Source: Bradyrhizobium sp. U87765 SZCCT0048
GTDB lineage: Bacteria > Pseudomonadota > Alphaproteobacteria > Rhizobiales > Xanthobacteraceae
Assembly: GCF_018131225.1 (NCBI RefSeq)
Contig: NZ_JAFCMM010000001.1
Coordinates: 1,798,001 to 1,862,000, forward strand
DNA length: 64,000 nt
Reading direction: 5' to 3'
The translations under genes and the position numbers were made by a program. Below the pieces are notes generated by a model. It had not been told where the DNA came from, did no database searches, and saw only the letters and a program-made list of their open reading frames with translations. This document shows, piece after piece, positions 8,235 through 17,063 of this stretch; positions within the stretch are counted from its first letter, which is position 1, and each line of letters opens with the position of its first letter.

Positions 8235-9893
8235 CTATTCAGCAGCATGCAGCGCGACGAGCGGCGGGGTTTCGACCTCCGCGGCCTCGCCGGCACGAAC
8301 CGTCATCCACAGGTTGTAGGCCATGATCAGCGAGCCGATCACGAACAACGCCCCGCCTGCGGCACGGATGACATAGAAGGGATGCATCGCCTCGACGGTC
8401 TCGATGAAGGAGTACTCGAGAAAGCCGAGCGCGGTGTAGGCGCGCCACATCAGGCCCTGGAGAATGCCGGACACCCACATCGCCGAGATGTAGAGTACGA
8501 TGCCGATGGTCGAGATCCAGAAGTGCCAGTTGACCAGCTTGAGGCTGTACAGGCTCTTCTTGTTCCACAGCCACGGCACGAGGCAGTACAGCGCGCCGAA
8601 CGACACGAAGCCGACCCAGCCGAGAGCGCCGGAGTGCACATGGCCGATGGTCCAGTCGGTGTAGTGGCTGAGCGAGTTGACCGCCTTGATCGACATCATC
8701 GGCCCTTCGAAGGTCGACATGCCGTAGAACGCCACCGACACCACCATCATGCGCAGCACGGGATCGGTACGAAGCTTGTCCCAGGCGCCCGACAGCGTCA
8801 TCAGGCCGTTGATCATGCCGCCCCAGGACGGCATCCACAGCATGATCGAGAAGGTCATCCCCAGCGTCTGCGCCCAGTCGGGCAGCGCCGTATAATGCAG
8901 GTGATGCGGACCCGCCCAGATGTACAGGAAGATCAGCGCCCAGAAGTGGATGATCGACAGCCGGTAGGAATAGATCGGCCGCTCCGCCCGCTTGGGGATG
9001 AAGTAGTACATGATGGCGAGGAAGCCGGCGGTGAGGAAAAAGCCGACCGCGTTGTGGCCGTACCACCACTGGAACATGGCGTCCTGCACGCCGGCCCAGG
9101 CGATGTAGGACTTGGAACCGAACACCGACACCGGCAAGCCGGGATTGTTGCCGAGATGCAGCACTGCGATGGTGACGATGAAGGCGAGATAGAACCAGTT
9201 GGCGACGAAGATGTGCGGCTCCTTGCGCTTCATCACGGTCGCCAGGAACACCAGCAGATAGGTGACCCAGACGATGGTCAGCCACAGGTCCGAATACCAT
9301 TCGGGCTCGGCGTACTCCTTGCCCTGGGTCGCGCCGAGCAGATAGCCCGTGCCCGCGATCAGGATGAAGAAGTTGTAGCCGACCACCACGAACCACGGCG
9401 CAAGATCACCTGCCAGACGCACGCGGGACGTCTTCTGCACCACGTAGAACGAGGTCGCGATCAGCACGTTGCCACCGAAGGCGAAGATCACCGCCGAAGT
9501 GTGCAACGGCCGCAAGCGGCCGAACGTCGTCCATGGCAGGTCGAGGTTGAGCACCGGATAGGCCAGTTGCAGCGCGATCACGAGGCCGACGGTGAAACCC
9601 GCAACGCCCCAGAACATCGCCATCACACTGGCGAACTTGATCGGGCCGAGATTGTAGTTCGGTCGTCCGTTGATTTCCTGCGGCGGCGGCCCTGCCGGGC
9701 GCTCGGCGTAGCGATAGAAGATCGCCACCACCGCCAGCAGGCTGGCAAGGGCCGCGACGGAAGCATGGAAGGTGAAGGCGACGTCTTGCGCGCGCGACGC
9801 GGCGAAGATGCACAGCAGGACGGCGGGGGCCAAAATCAGCACGAGCCCCAGCTCGCCGACCGTCATCCAATTGGCTGTCTTGGTCTGTTTCAT
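8235..9893 (-). CDS. fixN: cbb3 cytochrome c oxidase catalytic subunit FixN/CcoN
   Basis: The 552-residue subunit I has about 12–14 membrane helices and the histidines for low-spin haem b, high-spin haem b and CuB, including the R-P-L-H-T-S segment, W-W-Y-G-H-N, and H-H-L-H-Y-T. It reduces O2 to water with high affinity and pumps protons. The sequence is very like Bradyrhizobium FixN. The start chosen is the ATG at 9893 (MKQTKTANW). A longer reading to 9983 would run through the FixK box and is rejected. First gene of fixNOQP; the box centre is about 67 bp upstream. Confidence 0.96.
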   Translation of the reverse strand: MKQTKTANWMTVGELGLVLILAPAVLLCIFAASRAQDVAFTFHASVAALASLLAVVAIFYRYAERPAGPPPQEINGRPNYNLGPIKFASVMAMFWGVAGFTVGLVIALQLAYPVLNLDLPWTTFGRLRPLHTSAVIFAFGGNVLIATSFYVVQKTSRVRLAGDLAPWFVVVGYNFFILIAGTGYLLGATQGKEYAEPEWYSDLWLTIVWVTYLLVFLATVMKRKEPHIFVANWFYLAFIVTIAVLHLGNNPGLPVSVFGSKSYIAWAGVQDAMFQWWYGHNAVGFFLTAGFLAIMYYFIPKRAERPIYSYRLSIIHFWALIFLYIWAGPHHLHYTALPDWAQTLGMTFSIMLWMPSWGGMINGLMTLSGAWDKLRTDPVLRMMVVSVAFYGMSTFEGPMMSIKAVNSLSHYTDWTIGHVHSGALGWVGFVSFGALYCLVPWLWNKKSLYSLKLVNWHFWISTIGIVLYISAMWVSGILQGLMWRAYTALGFLEYSFIETVEAMHPFYVIRAAGGALFVIGSLIMAYNLWMTVRAGEAAEVETPPLVALHAAE

Positions 9894-9953
9894 GGTGATG
9901 CACTTCGCGTGTGAAGGATGAATCTCACTAGCAGCAATCCGACGCGCCCCGAC

Positions 9954-9967
9954 TTGATCGAGGTCAA
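9954..9967 (-). promoter_or_regulatory. FixK-type box for fixNOQP
   Basis: TTGATCGAGGTCAA lies 60 bp upstream of the fixN ATG. The same 14 bases recur at 17572–17585 before the CBS-domain gene. Confidence 0.9.
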
Positions 9968-10036
9968 AAGGCAATCCGGACAATCGTGGAAATCAGCAAG
10001 CCGGCCACGCCGGCAGGCATCCGCCGGGCGGATCAC

Positions 10037-11377
10037 TCAGACGGCGACACTGAAGCGGCCGAGGCGATCGCGGCTGTAAGTGTCGAACACCGTGGCAACG
10101 ACCCGGGCGACAGTTCGCCCCTCGTCGCTGACGGTGACAATGCGACCATCGACCTCGACCAGCCCCTCACGTGCCAGCACCTGAAGCTGCAGCAGTTCGT
10201 CGACGAAGGCGCGATGCGGCGCGATCGCGTCGAGATCGACGGAAAAGCGGCACAGCAGGCTCTCGATGATCTGGCCGCGCTCGCGATCCTCGGTGGTGAG
10301 CGAACAGCCGCGCGCAGTGGCGAGGCCGCCGGCATCGACCGCACGCAGATAGGCCGGCACATCCGGGATATTCTGGACATAACCTCCCGGCAGCGACGAA
10401 ATCGCCGAGGCGCCGAAACCGATGAGCGTGCCGCAATCGTCGTCGGTATAGCCCTGGAAGTTGCGGCGAAGCGTGCCCGTGACCGCGGCCCGCGCCAGCA
10501 CATCGTCCGGCCGGGCATAGTGATCGAAGCCGACACGCACATAGCCTTGCGCCAGAAACTCCTCCGCGATCGCCTCCGCCTGGGCGAAACGCTCGGTGCT
10601 CCCGGGCAATTGAGCGGCATCGATCCGACGCTGGCCGGCCTTGCGCTGGGGCATATGAGCATAGCCATAGCAGGCGATGCGATCCGGCGCGAACGCCGCG
10701 ACAGTGCGGGCGGTCCGGCGCAATGTCTCGACGGTCTGCAGCGGCAAGCCGTAGATGAGATCGAAGTTGAAGGCGTCGATGCCGGCCTCGCGCAAGCGCG
10801 TCACGGCCGCAGCAACCACGTCGGTCGGTTGCAGCCGCCCGATCGCAGCCTGGACCAGCGGATTGACGTCCTGCACGCCGAGGCTGACGCGATTGACTCC
10901 CAGCGCGGCGAGATCGCGAGCGAAAACCCTCGTCACATAGCGCGGATCGAGCTCGATGGCATGTTCGAGAGCCGATCCCAGCGAAAATCGCCGGTCGAGA
11001 GCGTCGACCACTGCGCCAAGACCGGCGCCGCCGAGAATACCCGGCGTCCCGCCGCCCCAATGCAGTCGCGTGACGCGCGGCGCCGCCGTGAGCAAGCTGC
11101 CAACCGTGGCGATCTCCCGCACCAGCGCGTCGCGATAATCGATCACCACGTCGTCCCGGCGGGCCATCTTGGCATGGCAGCCGCAATAGAAGCAGATATC
11201 GCGACAATATGGCACATGAAGGTAGAGGGAGGTGCGTTCTGCCGCACCGATCTCCCCGAGCCAACGGGCGTGATCGGCGACGCCGACATCTGTCGCGAAC
11301 TCCGCGGCGGTCGGATAGGAGGTGTAACGGGGCACCTGCCGCTCGGCATGGCGGCGAACGACAGCACTCATTGGCAC
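10037..11377 (-). CDS. hemN: oxygen-independent coproporphyrinogen III oxidase HemN
   Basis: The 446-residue radical-SAM enzyme carries C58-x3-C62-x2-C65 with the extra C67 typical of HemN (Y-C-R-D-I-C-F-Y-C-G-C). It also has the R-Y-T-S-Y-P-T N-terminal motif, the H-W-G-G-G-T-P segment, and the HemN C-terminal domain. It converts coproporphyrinogen III to protoporphyrinogen IX without O2, supplying haem for the cbb3 oxidase under low oxygen. The gene lies 33 bp after the small ORF 11411–11551 and probably shares its FixK-box promoter. Length agrees with genuine HemN rather than the shorter HemW-type homologues. Confidence 0.95.
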   Translation of the reverse strand: MPMSAVVRRHAERQVPRYTSYPTAAEFATDVGVADHARWLGEIGAAERTSLYLHVPYCRDICFYCGCHAKMARRDDVVIDYRDALVREIATVGSLLTAAPRVTRLHWGGGTPGILGGAGLGAVVDALDRRFSLGSALEHAIELDPRYVTRVFARDLAALGVNRVSLGVQDVNPLVQAAIGRLQPTDVVAAAVTRLREAGIDAFNFDLIYGLPLQTVETLRRTARTVAAFAPDRIACYGYAHMPQRKAGQRRIDAAQLPGSTERFAQAEAIAEEFLAQGYVRVGFDHYARPDDVLARAAVTGTLRRNFQGYTDDDCGTLIGFGASAISSLPGGYVQNIPDVPAYLRAVDAGGLATARGCSLTTEDRERGQIIESLLCRFSVDLDAIAPHRAFVDELLQLQVLAREGLVEVDGRIVTVSDEGRTVARVVATVFDTYSRDRLGRFSVAV

Positions 11378-11410
11378 GATGCGTATTCTCCTGCGATCAC
11401 GGCGCGGCGT

Positions 11411-11551
11411 TCAGAACGCGCGCCGCTTGCGCCGGGGCCATTCCACGGCCTGCGTGGCGACGGACGACGGCCGCCCGGTCAGCGCACAGGCACACACCGC
11501 GACCGCGAACAGCACCGCGCTCGCTACGATCAGGATATCGATCAACAGCAT
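11411..11551 (-). CDS. 46-residue membrane peptide upstream of hemN
   Basis: The ATG at 11551 opens a 46-codon ORF, MLLIDILIVASAV followed by a single hydrophobic helix to about residue 25, then a basic tail ending RRKRRAF. It is predicted to be a single-span inner-membrane peptide with a positive C-terminus. It lies exactly between a perfect FixK box (11603–11616, 51 bp upstream) and hemN, so translation as the first gene of the hemN unit is likely. No family was recognised; such short membrane peptides are often missed in annotation. Confidence 0.5.
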   Translation of the reverse strand: MLLIDILIVASAVLFAVAVCACALTGRPSSVATQAVEWPRRKRRAF

Positions 11552-11602
11552 GGCGTCTCTCCCGCTTCCGTCCGCACTATGGGCCGCCCCCAGGATGTGG
11601 CC

Positions 11603-11616
11603 TTGATGCGGATCAA
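11603..11616 (-). promoter_or_regulatory. FixK-type box, leftward (hemN unit)
   Basis: TTGATGCGGATCAA is a perfect TTGAT-N4-ATCAA dyad, 51 bp from the ATG of the 46-residue peptide and within the same unit as hemN. It is 58 bp centre to centre from the box serving the divergent cytochrome gene. Confidence 0.88.
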
Positions 11617-11660
11617 ACCGGGCCGCCGACATCGCCGCCCGACAGGCCCGCCCGCCACGA

Positions 11661-11674
11661 TTGACCCAGGTCAA
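11661..11674 (+). promoter_or_regulatory. FixK-type box, rightward (cytochrome c)
   Basis: TTGACCCAGGTCAA is a symmetrical dyad TTGAC-N4-GTCAA, 71 bp before the GTG start at 11746. Confidence 0.85.
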
Positions 11675-11745
11675 ACCGGTCTCCGGCGCCGGATGGAATA
11701 TCGCTCGGTCACCAGGAAGCTCCGGACGAATCAAGAGGTCATGCC

Positions 11746-12081
11746 GTGCCGAAATTGCACTCCACAGCCGCCCTCGCCGCCTGCCTGGTGGTGATCGCCC
11801 TGAGCGATGCCCCCGCCAGCGAGACGTCGTCTCCCGCCATGCGGCGCGGCCAGACGTTCGCCCGCACCAACTGCGCCCGCTGCCACTCGGTCGATCGGGT
11901 GACGGACAGCCCGCTGGCCATCGCGCCGCCGTTTCGCACCCTTCATCAGCGCTACCCGATCGAGACCCTGGCGGAGGCGTTCGCGGAGGGAATCTACACG
12001 GGGCATCCGACCATGCCCGCTTTCCAGCTCGATCCCGACCAGATCAATGATCTCCTGGCGTTCATCAAGAGCCTGGAGTGA
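11746..12081 (+). CDS. small periplasmic monohaem cytochrome c
   Basis: A GTG at 11746 preceded by AGAGG opens a 111-residue protein. Residues 1–25 form a signal peptide (hydrophobic LAACLVVIAL, probable cleavage after the DAPA/S region). The haem site is C43-A-R-C46-H47, and M90 in HPTMPAF is the likely sixth ligand. At about 85 mature residues it is a class I cytochrome c of the small type. It may deliver electrons to FixP. It has its own FixK box and stands divergent to hemN. An ATG at 11741 is in another frame and not used. Confidence 0.85.
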   Translation: MPKLHSTAALAACLVVIALSDAPASETSSPAMRRGQTFARTNCARCHSVDRVTDSPLAIAPPFRTLHQRYPIETLAEAFAEGIYTGHPTMPAFQLDPDQINDLLAFIKSLE

Positions 12082-12103
12082 AGCGACGGCAACCGGGCAC
12101 GGT

Positions 12104-12117
12104 TTGACGCACGTCAA
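12104..12117 (+). promoter_or_regulatory. FixK-type box for the 12178–13369 unit
   Basis: TTGACGCACGTCAA is a symmetrical dyad 60 bp before the ATG at 12178, between the cytochrome stop and the next gene. Confidence 0.82.
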
Positions 12118-12177
12118 TGGGGCTGACCCGCCCCCGGCTAAGGTGCCGGCATTCACCATCACGCGGGAGGCGCCGCT

Positions 12178-12453
12178 ATGCTGCAGACACACGATTTGAA
12201 GAGCGAACTGCAGTCGCTCAAGGATGACATCAGCCGCGTCATCGGCGACCGCAGCGGGGCGATCGCCAGTGCATCGAAAATCAAGATCGAGGATCTCTCG
12301 CAGCAATTGAAAGCCGCCATCGAGGAACTCGGACAGACACTCGTCGACGAGCAGAGCCATGTGGGGCATGTCGTGGCAGAACGTCCCATCACCACGCTGG
12401 CGTCGGCATTTGCCCTGGGGGTCGTCGTCGGCTTCATGTTGAGGAGGGCCTGA
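12178..12453 (+). CDS. ElaB/YqjD/DUF883-like membrane-anchored protein
   Basis: The 91-residue protein has a long amphipathic, coiled-coil-prone first part (about 1–65), with heptad-like leucines and many K/E/D. A C-terminal helix with glycines follows (about 72–88) and ends in RR. This is the layout of YqjD/ElaB/DUF883, C-tail-anchored proteins that in E. coli can bind ribosomes in stationary phase. Here a FixK box and the YqjE-like gene immediately downstream (1 bp gap) suggest a low-oxygen stress pair. Family by layout and gene pairing rather than strong motif. Confidence 0.68.
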   Translation: MLQTHDLKSELQSLKDDISRVIGDRSGAIASASKIKIEDLSQQLKAAIEELGQTLVDEQSHVGHVVAERPITTLASAFALGVVVGFMLRRA

Positions 12454-12454
12454 C

Positions 12455-12928
12455 ATGAATGCCGAGAACGTCACGCGTCACGTGCGCGCGCTGTGGCGCG
12501 CAGACCGTATCATCGCGGACATCCGTCTGCGGCATCTGCTGGTCAGCCTCGGCATGAAGGCCTTCGCCGCGCTGATTGCGGCGTTCGGACTGCTGATGCT
12601 CGAACTCGCCGCCTACTTCGCGCTGGTCCAGGTCTGGAGCGCGATCCTGTCCGCCGCGGCACTTGGCGCCATCAACTTCGCGATCGCCGCGACAATCTTC
12701 GTGATCGCATCTCGCGGGCCTCCCGCCCGCGAGATCGCACTCGCCAACGATATCCATGATAGCGCGATCAATGCGCTCCAGGTGGAGGCTCAGGGACTGC
12801 AGGCGCAGGTCAGCGGCTTTCTCCGCCATCCGCTCGAAGGCGCCCTGCTCCCGCTGTTGCTGCCGCTGCTCACCGTCATCGTCCGTCAGTTGACAAAGCC
12901 CAAGGCGTCGAAACCCGAGGCCGGCTGA
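12455..12928 (+). CDS. YqjE/phage-holin-superfamily-III-like membrane protein
   Basis: The 157-residue protein has two adjacent membrane helices (about 28–52 and 56–80), the YqjE-like hairpin. An amphipathic segment and a final hydrophobic stretch near residues 128–142 follow. It comes one base after the DUF883-like gene, repeating the common yqjD–yqjE pairing of proteobacteria. Despite the family name there is no evidence of a lysis role. It probably acts at the inner membrane under stress. It shares the promoter at 12104. Confidence 0.65.
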   Translation: MNAENVTRHVRALWRADRIIADIRLRHLLVSLGMKAFAALIAAFGLLMLELAAYFALVQVWSAILSAAALGAINFAIAATIFVIASRGPPAREIALANDIHDSAINALQVEAQGLQAQVSGFLRHPLEGALLPLLLPLLTVIVRQLTKPKASKPEAG

Positions 12929-12949
12929 AACTGCCGAGGAGACCGCACC

Positions 12950-13369
12950 ATGCCCCGCGCTCACGCCAATCCCGAACTGCCCCCGATCCTCAACACGTCA
13001 TTGCCGCCCTCTTTCCGGCAGATTCGCCTCGACCTCGCACGGGAGCCCGGACATCCCGAGGGAGCGCATGCCATCGCGTATGTGCTGGTCGCGCCGCTTG
13101 CCGCCGACGGCCGGATCGATCCGGCGCAATGGCAGGTGCACCGCGAGGCCTGCCGCGTGGTCCGATTGCGTCCCGGCGAGCAGACGACCGGCCACCTCAT
13201 TCATCGTCCCGGCGGAACCTGGGCTTTCCACTACGGCGCAGAAAGCGCGCTGCCGGACGAAGCCGGGCATCACTTTGCCGACGAGCGGTTCGCTCCCGGG
13301 GAGTATGTCGCAATTCGCGACGGCGGCGTCCTGCACACTTTTCGCGTGGTCTCTGTCGCGCGCTTGTAG
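12950..13369 (+). CDS. conserved hypothetical soluble protein
   Basis: The 139-residue protein starts at an ATG with GAGGAG upstream, 21 bp after the holin-like gene, and probably ends the FixK-driven unit. It has no signal peptide or membrane helix. Sequence features are a proline-rich N-terminus, a central charged region and an aromatic stretch (GTWAFHYG) in a probable beta-rich fold. No domain was recognised. Its codon use and operon position support a real gene. Confidence 0.6.
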   Translation: MPRAHANPELPPILNTSLPPSFRQIRLDLAREPGHPEGAHAIAYVLVAPLAADGRIDPAQWQVHREACRVVRLRPGEQTTGHLIHRPGGTWAFHYGAESALPDEAGHHFADERFAPGEYVAIRDGGVLHTFRVVSVARL

Positions 13370-13393
13370 CCAGCGCGGGACGGCCCGCACACT

Positions 13394-16090
13394 TCAGGGC
13401 TTGAGCGCCAGCGTGACGTCGCAAACCTCCGGATCGGCCGGATCGGTCGCGACCTTGAAGCCGAGGTCGCGGCACATGTCGAGCATCACCATGTTCTCTT
13501 GCAGCACCTGGCCCGAGATCCGCGAAAGCCCCTCGGAGCGGGCATATTCGATCAAAAGCTGCATCAGCGCCCAGCCGAGCCCGCGCCCCTTCATGTCGGA
13601 GCGCAGCAGGATCGCGTATTCACCGTTCTCATAGATCGAATCCGAATGGATGCGAACGACACCGACCATCTCTCCGGTCGCCGCATCGATCGCGACGAAC
13701 GCCATCGCCCGGGCGTAGTCGAGCTGAGTGAGGCGGGCGATGAACTGATGCGAGAACTCCTTGATCGGCGCGAAGAAGCGCAGCCGCAGATCCTCCATGG
13801 TGACATGGCTCAGCAGCTCGCGGATCTGCGGCGCATCGTCGGGCCGGATCGGGCGGACGATCAGGCGCCAGCCGTCCTTGGCGACGAGGCCGCGCTCCCA
13901 TTCCGACGGATAAGGCCGCAGCGCAAAATTCATGTTGCCTGAGCCGGCGAACTTTCGGACGGGCGGCCCGACCGCGATGCGTGCGTCGACGGCCAGCACG
14001 CCGCGGTGGTCGGCGAGCAGCGGATTGATGTCGAGCTCGCGAATCTGCGGCAGATCCGATGCCAGTTGCGACAGCTTGACCAGCGTCAGCGGCACCTCGT
14101 CGGTCTTGGCCGCCGGCACGTCGCGATACCCCTTGAGCAGCCGCGACACCCGGGTGCGGCCGACGAGATCGCGCGCCAGCGGCAGATCGAGCGGCGGCAG
14201 CGCCAGCGCCTTGTCGTTGATCACCTCCACGGCGGTACCACCCCGGCCGAACACGATGACCGTGCCGAAGGTCGGATCATCGGCGATGCCGAGGATCAGT
14301 TCGCGCGCCTTGGAGCGCACCACCATCGGCTGCACGATGACGCCGGCAAGGCGGGCATCCGGCCGCTTGGCGCGGGCGCGTGCCAGAATTTCGACCGCAG
14401 CGGCCCGGACCTGCTCGGCATTGGTCAGGTTCAGCATCACTCCGCCGACATCCGACTTGTGCACGATGTCGCGCGACTGAACCTTGAGAACGACCGTTTC
14501 GCCGCGGGCGAAAAACGCCGCGGCATGCGCCGCTGCCTCGTCGGGATCGGCCGCCGAGACGGTCGGGACCATCGCGATCTGATACGCCGCGAGCACTTGC
14601 GCCACCTCGACGGGGTCGAGCCATTCGCGGCCGTCGGCGATGGCCGCGTCGACGATCGCGCGCGCCGCGGCGGCGTCGGGTGCGAAGTCCGCAGGAAGGC
14701 TCGGCGGCACCTCGGACAGCGCCTCGACCACGTCGCGATGATGAGCGAGATGCATGAAGCCGCGCACGGCATCGTCTTCCGTCGGATAGCTCGGGATCGA
14801 GGCCGCGCTGAACGTATCCGACACCGCTTCGCTGGCGCCGACCCAAACGGCCAGCACCGGCTTGCCGGCCAAGCGCCGAACGCGCTCGGCGCGCACGAGA
14901 TCGGCAACCCCCGCCGCAATCTTGTCCGCCGGCGCAACCGCGGTCTGCACGTTCATCACCAGAATGGCGTCGCTGCCGGGATCCGCCAGCAGTGGCCCGA
15001 GGGCCGCGACATAACGCTCGGCATTAGCGTCGCCGACGATATCGATCGGATTGGCCTTCGACCAGGTCGGCGGCAGCACGCCATCGAGCTCGGCACGCAA
15101 TTCCGGTGTCACCGTCGCCGGGATACCACCGAGCTCCACCAGACGATCGACCGCCAGCACGCCGATGCCGCCGCCATTGGTGAGAATCGCCAGCCGCTTG
15201 CCCCGTGGTGGATTGGCGCGGCTCAGCGTCTCGGCGCAATCGAACAGCTCGCGCAGGTCGAACACCCGCAACATGCCGGCGCGACGGAAGGCCGCGTCGT
15301 AGACCGCGTCCGATCCGGCCAGTGCGCCGGTGTGGGTCGCCGCGGCCTTCGCTCCCTGCGCCAGACGCCCCGATTTCACGACAACGATCGGCTTCATGCG
15401 GGCTGCGGCACGCGCGGCCGACATGAACTTGCGGGCATCCTTGACCGCCTCGACATAGAGCAGCACGGCCTGGGTCGCCGGATCGAGCGCGAAGTAGTCG
15501 AGCAGGTCGGCGATGTCGACATCGAGTTGATCGCCGATCGAGACCATGCCGGAGAAGCCGACGCCACGCTGGGCCGCCCAGTCGACCATGCCGGCGACGA
15601 TCGCGCCGGACTGCGAAATGAGCGCCAAGCCGCCGGGCTGCGGCATGTGGGCCGCGAACGACGCATTCAGACGCACCGACGGCATCATGATGCCGAGGCA
15701 ATTCGGACCGATCAGACGCATGCCATGACGGCGCGCGGCACGTTCCGCCGTATCGCTGAGTGAACCGGGGCCACGCCCGAGGCCGGCACTGACAATCAAT
15801 GCGCCGGCCGCACCCTTTTCGCCGGCTTCGGCGACAAGACCGGGGATCGCCTCGGCGGGCGCGGTGATCACCACAAGCTCGGGAACGAAGGAAAGGTCGG
15901 CTATACGCGCGACGGTTGCAAGCCCGGCGATCTCGCGATGCGCCGGATTGACGACGCCGACCGGCCCCTCGAAGCCCGTCGAGCGAATGTTGCCGAGGAT
16001 AGCCCGCCCCAGCGAGTTGGGACGCGGCGACGCTCCGACAAGCGCAACGGAGCGCGGCGACAGCAGGTTGCTCAGCCGATAGACCGACAT
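13394..16090 (-). CDS. acyl-CoA-synthetase/GNAT fusion, Pat-type protein lysine acetyltransferase
   Basis: The 898-residue protein has, in order, an N-terminal CoA-binding Rossmann domain (V-G-A-S-P-R-P-N-S-L-G near residue 18), the succinyl-CoA-ligase-like domains, an ATP-grasp domain (about 480–700), and a C-terminal GNAT domain (about 725–890) with the R-G-L-G-W-A-L acetyl-CoA loop. This is the layout of PatZ/Pat enzymes, which acetylate and so inactivate enzymes such as acetyl-CoA synthetase; the ligase part is generally non-catalytic and regulatory. It lies 63 bp after the usp gene, in a unit headed by a FixK box and CBS gene, which suggests control of central metabolism under low oxygen. 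Confidence 0.85.
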   Translation of the reverse strand: MSVYRLSNLLSPRSVALVGASPRPNSLGRAILGNIRSTGFEGPVGVVNPAHREIAGLATVARIADLSFVPELVVITAPAEAIPGLVAEAGEKGAAGALIVSAGLGRGPGSLSDTAERAARRHGMRLIGPNCLGIMMPSVRLNASFAAHMPQPGGLALISQSGAIVAGMVDWAAQRGVGFSGMVSIGDQLDVDIADLLDYFALDPATQAVLLYVEAVKDARKFMSAARAAARMKPIVVVKSGRLAQGAKAAATHTGALAGSDAVYDAAFRRAGMLRVFDLRELFDCAETLSRANPPRGKRLAILTNGGGIGVLAVDRLVELGGIPATVTPELRAELDGVLPPTWSKANPIDIVGDANAERYVAALGPLLADPGSDAILVMNVQTAVAPADKIAAGVADLVRAERVRRLAGKPVLAVWVGASEAVSDTFSAASIPSYPTEDDAVRGFMHLAHHRDVVEALSEVPPSLPADFAPDAAAARAIVDAAIADGREWLDPVEVAQVLAAYQIAMVPTVSAADPDEAAAHAAAFFARGETVVLKVQSRDIVHKSDVGGVMLNLTNAEQVRAAAVEILARARAKRPDARLAGVIVQPMVVRSKARELILGIADDPTFGTVIVFGRGGTAVEVINDKALALPPLDLPLARDLVGRTRVSRLLKGYRDVPAAKTDEVPLTLVKLSQLASDLPQIRELDINPLLADHRGVLAVDARIAVGPPVRKFAGSGNMNFALRPYPSEWERGLVAKDGWRLIVRPIRPDDAPQIRELLSHVTMEDLRLRFFAPIKEFSHQFIARLTQLDYARAMAFVAIDAATGEMVGVVRIHSDSIYENGEYAILLRSDMKGRGLGWALMQLLIEYARSEGLSRISGQVLQENMVMLDMCRDLGFKVATDPADPEVCDVTLALKP

Positions 16091-16153
16091 TGCATCACGA
16101 CTTTACAGGCGCGGACCGAACCGGGAGCCGCACCATATCCTGATCCAACGTCC

Positions 16154-16981
16154 CTAGTGCGACATCAGGACCCAACAGGGCGGGCTTTCCAAAATCGTAT
16201 TCGTCGCCCCGCCCCATGTAAACTCCTTCAGCCAGGACCGGCCATACCCTCCCATGACCAGGAGGTCGATGGCGTTCGCCTTCACATAGTTCTCAAAGAC
16301 CTTGCCGACCGAGCTGCCAGCCAGAGGAACGGCCTCGAATGTCGCATCGATCCCGTGCGCGGCAAGATGGCGGATCAAGGCACCACCCGAGGCCGCCTCG
16401 ACATCCGAGGGCTTGTCGGAGACCGTGAAAATCTGAACGCTGGCGGCGGCGCGCAGGAACGGCAGCGCATCGGCGACGGCGCGCGCGGCCTGCGCGCTGC
16501 GATTCCAGGCGATCGCCACCCGATCGAAGGCGATCGGCAGCTTGGCCGCGCGCTCCTGCGGGAAGATCAGGAGCGGTCGTCCCGACGTGAACACGAGCGC
16601 CAGAAGCGTCTTCTCGATCGCGCTGTCATGCGACCGCAATGGCAGCAGCGCGAGATCATGGAGACGCGCCGCTTCCGCCAGCAATGCCGGTTCGCTCTCG
16701 ACGGTTCCCGCAAGCACCACGCGGTGACAGGCCACGCCGCGACGGACAGCTTCGGCCACCACGGCGTCCAGCGCGCCGCGCGGGTTCGACGACGCTGAGA
16801 CAGGCTGGCCGAAGCGGCTGAAGGCCTCGAACGAACGCGCAGCCGGATCGGCAGCGGCGTCGATCGCAACCGCCGTCAGCCGCGCTTCGAGCGCGTGCGT
16901 GATCGCGACACAGGCCGCGATTGCCTCCGCCGAAGGCTGCGCCTGGCTGGTCAGAGGAAGGTAGATATCCTGGACAGGCAT
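16154..16981 (-). CDS. universal stress protein, tandem UspA domains (second copy)
   Basis: The 275-residue double-domain Usp carries a C-terminal nucleotide-site motif V-M-G-G-Y-G-R-S followed by WGGATNTIL. It shares its layout and last residues (VLMSH) with the Usp at 439–1272, but overall similarity is only moderate, so the two are diverged paralogues. It lies 82 bp after the CBS gene and 63 bp before the Pat gene. No FixK box is seen in its own upstream gap, so it is probably read through from 17572. Confidence 0.86.
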   Translation of the reverse strand: MPVQDIYLPLTSQAQPSAEAIAACVAITHALEARLTAVAIDAAADPAARSFEAFSRFGQPVSASSNPRGALDAVVAEAVRRGVACHRVVLAGTVESEPALLAEAARLHDLALLPLRSHDSAIEKTLLALVFTSGRPLLIFPQERAAKLPIAFDRVAIAWNRSAQAARAVADALPFLRAAASVQIFTVSDKPSDVEAASGGALIRHLAAHGIDATFEAVPLAGSSVGKVFENYVKANAIDLLVMGGYGRSWLKEFTWGGATNTILESPPCWVLMSH

Positions 16982-17063
16982 GGTCGCGTCTCCCGATCCG
17001 TCTGCAATCGCCGGGATGTCGCCGGCCCGATCGCGATCTCGCCCGGGAGGCCGGGCAGATCGG

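Noticed and set aside
9894..9983. Longer start for fixN (30 more residues)
   Set aside because: It would run through the FixK box at 9954–9967; the ATG at 9893 gives the usual FixN N-terminus.
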